Shown here one piece after another: positions 5,247 to 9,446 of a DNA stretch of 9,446 nucleotides. The first letter of the stretch is position 1; each line of letters begins with the position of its first letter. The notes under the pieces are model-generated. The model was not told the origin of the DNA and made no database searches. It was given only the letters and a program-made list of their open reading frames with translations. The DNA is from DASPMP01 sp035248725. GTDB lineage: Bacteria > Gemmatimonadota > Gemmatimonadetes > Gemmatimonadales > Gemmatimonadaceae. The stretch is from contig DATFHG010000183.1 in assembly GCA_035248725.1 (NCBI GenBank), forward strand, positions 1 to 9,446, read 5' to 3'. Both the position numbers and the translations under genes were made by a program.

Positions 5247-6187
5247 ACGGTCTGGGTCGATATGTGTCCTGTGCAGTATTTCTCGGCGTCGCGAGCGTGG
5301 CGGGCGCACAGAAGCAGCAGTCCGCCGCTCCCGCCCTGCCGCCCTTGTCACCGCAGGTGCAGGCTGCCTACGACGTGCTCGGACCGGACGATGCGTCGCG
5401 CTTCGAGCAGGTGAGCGGCTGGTTCCGTGACCACCCGGTGCAGTACTACAACTTCGGCGATGTGCCGCAGCCCGTGACGCCCGGACGCGTGCTGTGGCCG
5501 ATCTATGGCTTCGACGCCAGCGGCAACCCGGTGGCGATCCGCGGTCAGCGTCCGATTTTCTCATCCATTCCCGGCGTGGGTGGGTACAGCGGCATCTGGC
5601 GACTGGTCTATGTCGTCACCGCCGATCACGTGCAGCCGAACCAGCTGCGTGACGCGGCATCGGTAGACGCCCTGGTGCGCCGCCGGCGCGCGCTGCTGCA
5701 TGATGCCGACATGTTCGTGAACCTGCCCATCGTGCCGCGCGGCTCGATGCTGGCGAACGATTCGACGCCGCCGATGCCGGGCTGGTACGAGGGACGTGAT
5801 GTCGCTTTTTTCGACTTCGGCACGGTTGCCCTCGCGCCCGTGAACATGTGGCGGTTCGCGAACGGGCGTGACGCCAGCGGCGCGCCGAACATCGTCGCGG
5901 CCCAGAACAGCGTCGTCGACAGCATTCCGGTCAGCGGGACGTACCCCGACCTGTGGCAGATCCACCTGGTGCAGGTGGATTCCGCTTATGCAGCGAATAC
6001 GCTGAAGAATGCCGCGTCCGTACAGTCGTCCGGGTTCATGGTCGACCCGGTGAGCGCTGTGCGCAATCTGCCGATTACGATGGTCGACGGCACGCGCGTT
6101 CCCCGCATGCCCAGTCCGATCACGAGGTTTGCGGATCTGCGGTCGCCGTTCCCACCCGCACCCACGAGACTCGTCGTTCCGGAGTGA
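5243..6187 (+). CDS. Exported protein of unknown function with two copies of one domain
   Basis: A 314-residue protein that I cannot assign to a named family. Residues 1-22 are a signal peptide (hydrophobic segment 8-20, AGA then Q23), followed by a Pro/Ala-rich linker and a helical stretch (36-62). The body is an internal duplication. Copy 1 (about 68-163) contains YYNFGDV, FDASGNP, IFSSIPGVGGYSGIWRLVYV, LRDAASV and VNLPIV. Copy 2 (about 189-280) contains FFDFGTV, RDASGAP, VVDSIPVSGTYPDLWQIHLV, LKNAASV and RNLPITM in the same order and spacing. There are no obvious metal ligands, catalytic triads or membrane anchors after the signal peptide, so a structural or binding role in the periplasm or outside the cell is the most that can be inferred. 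ATG at 5243 is backed by a Shine-Dalgarno sequence and an ATGA overlap. The C-terminus is Pro-rich. The stop overlaps the permease start. Confidence 0.78.
   Translation: MNGLGRYVSCAVFLGVASVAGAQKQQSAAPALPPLSPQVQAAYDVLGPDDASRFEQVSGWFRDHPVQYYNFGDVPQPVTPGRVLWPIYGFDASGNPVAIRGQRPIFSSIPGVGGYSGIWRLVYVVTADHVQPNQLRDAASVDALVRRRRALLHDADMFVNLPIVPRGSMLANDSTPPMPGWYEGRDVAFFDFGTVALAPVNMWRFANGRDASGAPNIVAAQNSVVDSIPVSGTYPDLWQIHLVQVDSAYAANTLKNAASVQSSGFMVDPVSAVRNLPITMVDGTRVPRMPSPITRFADLRSPFPPAPTRLVVPE
5444..5731 (+). repeat. Copy 1 of an internal protein-domain duplication
   Basis: Encodes residues 68-163 of the exported protein: YYNFG, FDASGNP, SIPGVGGYSGIWRLVYVV, LRDAASV and NLPIV, matching the second copy in order. 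The similarity is clear in protein but divergent in DNA, so the duplication is old. Confidence 0.65.
5807..6082 (+). repeat. Copy 2 of an internal protein-domain duplication
   Basis: Encodes residues 189-280 of the exported protein: FFDFG, RDASGAP, SIPVSGTYPDLWQIHLV, LKNAASV and NLPIT, collinear with copy 1. The two copies are separated by about 25 residues that include a small acidic/Pro-rich linker. Confidence 0.65.
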
Positions 6188-7572
6188 CGTCAGGCGTGAC
6201 GTCGCTCAGGCGCGTGCTGACCGTCCGCGACGTGGTGCTGTTCAACCTCGTCGCGGTGATCGGACTACGCTGGCTGGCGACCTCCGCGAAGGCGGGACCC
6301 GCTGCGCTGGTGCTCTGGTTGCTCGCCGCGCTGCTCTTTTTCGTGCCGCAGGGACTGGCGGTGAGCGATCTGTCGCGCCGCTATCCGGAAGAGGGCGGCA
6401 TCTACGCCTGGACCAAGCGTGCGCTCGGCGAAGGACACGGATTCCTGTGCGGCTGGTGCTACTGGATCTGCAATGTCCTCTACTACCCGAATCTCCTGAT
6501 CAGCACCGCGGTGATCGCGACGTACGTCGTGGGCAAAGGTGACACCGCGCTGTCGTCGAGCTGGCCCTATGTGTTGACGGTGACGCTCGGCGCGCTGTGG
6601 TTTGCCGTCTGGCTCAACATCGTGGGGTTGTCGCGTGGAAAGTGGCTGCAGAACATCGGTGGCATCGGCTCCTACATCCCCGGGGTTCTCCTGGTGCTGT
6701 TCGCACTTCTCGCGATCCTGAAGGGACAGCCGACCGCCAACGCGTTTCACGCGCGCGCGTTCGTGCCCGATCTCACGGACCTGAGCTCACTGAACCTGTG
6801 GGCGTCGATCGCGTTTGCGTTCGCCGGTCTCGAGCTCGCGGCGTCGATGGGTGGCGAGGTGGAGAATGCCGAGCGCACGCTGCCGAGGGCGATCTATATC
6901 TCCGCGCCGCTGATCGCGATCATCTACATCCTGGGCACCGCGTCGATTCTCTGGCTCGTGCCGGTGCAGGATCTGAACATCGTCTCGGGATTTCTCCAGG
7001 GCGTCGCTCGGGGCGCGCGGGAAACGCTGCCGTGGCTCGCGTGGTTGACGCCGGTTGCAGCGCTCGCGTACACGATCGGGAACGTGGGTGGCGTGGGCGC
7101 GTGGCTCAGCGGGCCGGCGCGCGTCGCGTTCGTCATCGGACTGGACCGATATTTCCCGCCCGCATTCGGTCGCGTGCATCCAAAATGGGGCACGCCGTAC
7201 GTCGCGATTCTGGCGCAGGCCGTGCTCGCGACGCTGGCGCTGCTGATGTCGGTGCTCGGCCGCGGGACGACCGTGGAGACGGTGTATCTCATCCTGCTCG
7301 ACACACAGCTGCTCGTCTACTTCATCCCGTTCATCTACCTGTTCGTCGCGCAGATCGTGCTCCGCGATCGCAGGGATGTGCGTTCGACGCTGGTCGGCGC
7401 GTGCGGCACGCTGGTCACCGTGTTCGCGATGGTGATCGCGACCATCCCGCCGTCGGGGGATGCGCATCGCACGCTCTTTTTCGTGAAGGTCGTCGGCGGC
7501 GCGGCGCTGTTCATCGCGATCGGCGGCGGGCTGTACTGGCGCGCGGCGCAGCGGCCGGCGGCTCCGGTCTAG
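6184..7572 (+). CDS. APC-superfamily amino acid permease
   Basis: A 462-residue inner-membrane transporter of the amino acid-polyamine-organocation superfamily, closest in style to the glutamate:GABA antiporter/YjeM-like branch. Visible features: the N-terminal TVRDVVLFNLVAVIGLRWL helix (13-31), YPEEGGIYAWTKRALGEGHGFLCGW (67-91) with the conserved Gly-Gly-x-Tyr-x-Trp, the FAGLELAASMGGEVENAERTLPRAI segment (213-237) and GRVHPKWGTPYVAI (329-342), plus about 12 hydrophobic helices. It probably moves an amino acid or related amine; the substrate and whether it exchanges or symports are not readable. GTG at 6184 is chosen because it gives the GTGA overlap seen elsewhere; GTG at 6196 is possible and would remove only four residues. 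Its TAG stop overlaps the stop of the minus-strand gene, leaving no room for an ordinary terminator between them. Confidence 0.88.
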   Translation: MTSGVTSLRRVLTVRDVVLFNLVAVIGLRWLATSAKAGPAALVLWLLAALLFFVPQGLAVSDLSRRYPEEGGIYAWTKRALGEGHGFLCGWCYWICNVLYYPNLLISTAVIATYVVGKGDTALSSSWPYVLTVTLGALWFAVWLNIVGLSRGKWLQNIGGIGSYIPGVLLVLFALLAILKGQPTANAFHARAFVPDLTDLSSLNLWASIAFAFAGLELAASMGGEVENAERTLPRAIYISAPLIAIIYILGTASILWLVPVQDLNIVSGFLQGVARGARETLPWLAWLTPVAALAYTIGNVGGVGAWLSGPARVAFVIGLDRYFPPAFGRVHPKWGTPYVAILAQAVLATLALLMSVLGRGTTVETVYLILLDTQLLVYFIPFIYLFVAQIVLRDRRDVRSTLVGACGTLVTVFAMVIATIPPSGDAHRTLFFVKVVGGAALFIAIGGGLYWRAAQRPAAPV

Positions 7573-8012
7573 CCGGCGACGCGCTCCTGAGTCGCCCGGG
7601 CGTCGAGCTCCGACTGGATGCGTACGCGTTCGGCGGACATCTCGTCGGGGGTGAGCCAGTTCTCGTTCTCTGATGGCATGCGCGTGAGCACCGCGTCGCG
7701 ACAGGCTTTGAGAATCGCCTCGAGCGCCTCGATGCCATCGTCGGTGGCCTCGTAGAACAGGTCATGCAATGCCGACTCGGCGCGGCGCAGCTGATCCACG
7801 AGCGCCTTGGCGTGATCCCGGCTCGGCATCACGCCGCAGACCTTCGGCGACACGCGATTTCCGACGGCCCGGTGCAGCACGACAATGGCGCCGCGCTTTC
7901 CCGGCTGCATGTAGTACGACGTAGCCGCGGGCTTCTTCGCGGGACCGCGGCCACCGCGCCGGGATCCGCGCTTGCCTTGATTCGCGCCCCCGCCACGTCG
8001 CTGCCTGGCCAT
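7569..8012 (-). CDS. Unrecognised small protein with a basic RGG-like N-terminal tail
   Basis: A 147-residue protein of no family I can name. Residues 1-40 are disordered and strongly basic, with RRGGG (5-9) and RRGGRG (18-23) and many Lys/Arg, as in nucleic-acid-binding tails. Residues 41-65 look like a short beta region (GAIVVLHRAVG). Residues 66-112 are helical (DHAKALVDQLRRAESALHDLFYEATDDGIEALEAILKACRD), and an acidic Glu/Asp-rich helix ends the protein. There is no signal peptide or membrane segment, so it is cytoplasmic. ATG at 8012 is preceded by GGAAGG and is preferred over the TTG at 8027. The gene runs convergent with the permease, their stops sharing CTAG, and divergent from the peptidase. 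RNA or DNA binding is inference from the tail only. The codon pattern and length support a real gene rather than a shadow, and no plus-strand gene competes for the region. Confidence 0.7.
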   Translation of the reverse strand: MARQRRGGGANQGKRGSRRGGRGPAKKPAATSYYMQPGKRGAIVVLHRAVGNRVSPKVCGVMPSRDHAKALVDQLRRAESALHDLFYEATDDGIEALEAILKACRDAVLTRMPSENENWLTPDEMSAERVRIQSELDARATQERVAG

Positions 8013-8100
8013 AGCCTTCCGGGTCAAGAAGTCATGAAAATATAGGACGACTGCTCTATCCTCCTAATCCCTCAATACACGATCCTCGCCCCTACACGTC
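8013..8100. promoter_or_regulatory. Divergent intergenic region with an AT-rich promoter candidate
   Basis: This 88-base gap separates the divergent small-protein and peptidase genes and should hold promoters for both. Its centre (about 8030-8045) is unusually AT-rich for this window. On the minus strand, TATATT at 8044-8039 would serve as a -10 box about 27 bases before the ATG at 8012; the hexamer 17 bases further upstream (TTAGGA) is only a partial -35 match. No convincing promoter or Shine-Dalgarno sequence was found for the plus-strand peptidase. Confidence 0.35.
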
Positions 8101-9446
8101 ATGCGATCAGCGATGTTCGTCGTTCTCGCCGGGCTCACGATGGCCGCAGTCGCGGCTGGCCCGGACCTTCGCGGCTATTCCGAATCCGCGGCCCGGGCCC
8201 AGCGCGAATGGGAAACGAAGTTCAGGGCCATTCCGGAGCCCGCGCGCATGCGCGCGGCCATGCAGCGCCTGTCAGCGCGTCCACATCACGTGGGCTCGCC
8301 CTACGACAAGGACAACGCCGAGTGGCTTGCGGCCCAGTTCCGCTCGTACGGGTGGGACGCGCAGGTCGAGCGGTTCGACGTCCTGTTCCCGACGCCGAAG
8401 GAGCGGCTGCTCGAGATGGTCGCGCCGCGTCCGTTCCGTGCCAAGCTGCAGGAGCCGCCCGTCGCCGGAGATCCGACATCGAACCAGCAGGCAGAACAGT
8501 TGCCGACGTACAACGCGTATTCGGGCGAAGGCGACGTCACGGGTCCGCTCGTCTACGTGAACTATGGTATCCCGGCCGACTACGAGGAACTGGAGCGACA
8601 CGGTATCTCGGTGAAAGGTGCGATCGTCATCGCGCGCTACGGCATGTCGTGGCGCGGTATCAAACCGAAGGTCGCGGCGGAGCACGGCGCGATCGGGTGT
8701 CTCATCTACTCCGATCCGCGTGACGACGGATATCAGCAGGGGGATGTCTTCCCGGAGGGTCCGTGGCGTCCAGCCGACGGCGTGCAACGCGGCAGCGTCA
8801 TGGACATGCCCGTGAACCCCGGCGACCCGCTCACGCCGGGCGTCGGTGCGACGCCCGACGCCAAGCGTCTGGCGATCAAGGATGCGCGGACGATCATGAA
8901 GATCCCCGTGCTGCCCATCTCATATGGCGATGCGCAGCCATTGCTGGCGGCGCTGCGGGGCCCGGTGGGCCCGGACAATTGGCGCGGCGGGCTTCCCATC
9001 GCGTACCGCATGGGCCCGGGTCCGGCCCGCGTGCATCTCAAGCTGTCATTCAACTGGGATCAGAAACCGCTGTACGACGTGATCGCGCGGCTGCGTGGCA
9101 GCACGTATCCGGACGAGTGGATCGTGCGCGGCAATCACCACGACGCCTGGGTCAATGGCGCGGAAGACCCGATCGCCGGCCTCGTGCCCGAGCTCGAGGA
9201 AGCGCGCGCGATGGGCGAGCTGGTGAAGCAGGGCTGGCGTCCAAAGCGCACGATCGTGTATGCCGCGTGGGACGGAGAAGAGCCGGCGCTACTGGGCTCC
9301 ACCGAATGGGTGGAGACGCATGGTGCAGAGCTCGCGCAGAACGCCGTCGCCTACATCAATACCGATGGCAACGACCGTGGCTACTTCGGAGCCGGCGGCT
9401 CGCACTCGCTGGAAAAGCTGGTGAACGAGGTGATCAAGGACGTCGA
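8101..9446 (+). CDS. Exported M28 metallopeptidase, glutamate carboxypeptidase II-like (3' end outside the window)
   Basis: The first 448 residues of a secreted di-zinc peptidase; the rest lies beyond the window. Residues 1-19 are a signal peptide. LSARPHHVGSPYDKDNAEWLAAQFRSYGWD (57-86) is the usual entry of this family. A protease-associated (PA) domain spans roughly 140-285 (GPLVYVNYG, VKGAIVIARYG, AAEHGAIGCLIYSDP). The catalytic domain then begins. Four zinc/catalytic positions align with human GCPII at identical spacing: H346 (GNHHDAW), D356 (GAEDP), E393-E394 (WDGEEPALLGSTEW) and D422 (NTDGN), equivalent to H377, D387, E424-E425 and D453. The final histidine ligand is expected outside the window. 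The enzyme probably trims amino acids from small peptides in the periplasm or outside the cell; the substrate is unproven. ATG at 8101 lacks a visible Shine-Dalgarno sequence; ATG at 8113 is an alternative that keeps the signal peptide. Confidence 0.93.
   Translation, partial: MRSAMFVVLAGLTMAAVAAGPDLRGYSESAARAQREWETKFRAIPEPARMRAAMQRLSARPHHVGSPYDKDNAEWLAAQFRSYGWDAQVERFDVLFPTPKERLLEMVAPRPFRAKLQEPPVAGDPTSNQQAEQLPTYNAYSGEGDVTGPLVYVNYGIPADYEELERHGISVKGAIVIARYGMSWRGIKPKVAAEHGAIGCLIYSDPRDDGYQQGDVFPEGPWRPADGVQRGSVMDMPVNPGDPLTPGVGATPDAKRLAIKDARTIMKIPVLPISYGDAQPLLAALRGPVGPDNWRGGLPIAYRMGPGPARVHLKLSFNWDQKPLYDVIARLRGSTYPDEWIVRGNHHDAWVNGAEDPIAGLVPELEEARAMGELVKQGWRPKRTIVYAAWDGEEPALLGSTEWVETHGAELAQNAVAYINTDGNDRGYFGAGGSHSLEKLVNEVIKDV

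Noticed and set aside
8208..8723. Plus-strand open frame inside the peptidase gene
   Set aside because: Arg-rich shadow in another frame; the frame from 8101 carries the signal peptide, PA domain and zinc ligands.

Overview
This is a GC-rich, gene-dense bacterial chromosome fragment with eleven protein-coding genes: nine on the plus strand up to 7572, one on the minus strand (7569-8012), and a plus-strand gene that runs off the right edge. I see no rRNA, tRNA, CRISPR array, insertion sequence, phage gene or replication origin. The mix of secreted hydrolases, N-terminal export signals that end just before a glutamine, and the style of the metallo-beta-lactamase-fold and M28 proteins suggests Gemmatimonadota. 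That assignment is inference from protein style; there is no marker gene here.

Left block (1-3770): a short NifU/IscU/SufU-like Fe-S scaffold, a MocA-like molybdenum-cofactor cytidylyltransferase, an exported MBL-fold hydrolase, a DUF485 membrane protein and an ActP-type acetate/monocarboxylate:cation symporter. Each junction is a 4-base stop/start overlap, so the five genes read as one translationally coupled unit. The first two genes suggest the tail of a locus that matures a molybdenum hydroxylase (the enzyme would lie to the left). The last two are the usual DUF485/ActP uptake pair.

Middle block (3832-7572): a secreted beta-sandwich protein, a class I SAM-dependent methyltransferase, an exported protein made of two divergent copies of one domain, and an APC-superfamily amino acid permease. 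These are also joined by 4-base overlaps. The methyltransferase has no good ATG/GTG/TTG start and is best explained by a CTG start overlapping the upstream stop.

Right block (7569-9446): an unrecognised small minus-strand protein with an Arg/Gly/Lys-rich tail, convergent on the permease with overlapping stop codons (CTAG). It is divergent across an 88-base gap from an exported M28 metallopeptidase of the glutamate carboxypeptidase II type, truncated by the window end.

Together the window looks like ordinary chromosomal genes of a heterotroph that takes up acetate and amino acids and digests peptides outside the cytoplasm. I do not see a clear new defence, mobile or secondary-metabolite system. 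The most notable points are the CTG start, the unusual scaffold protein, the duplicated-domain secreted protein and the RGG-tailed small protein.
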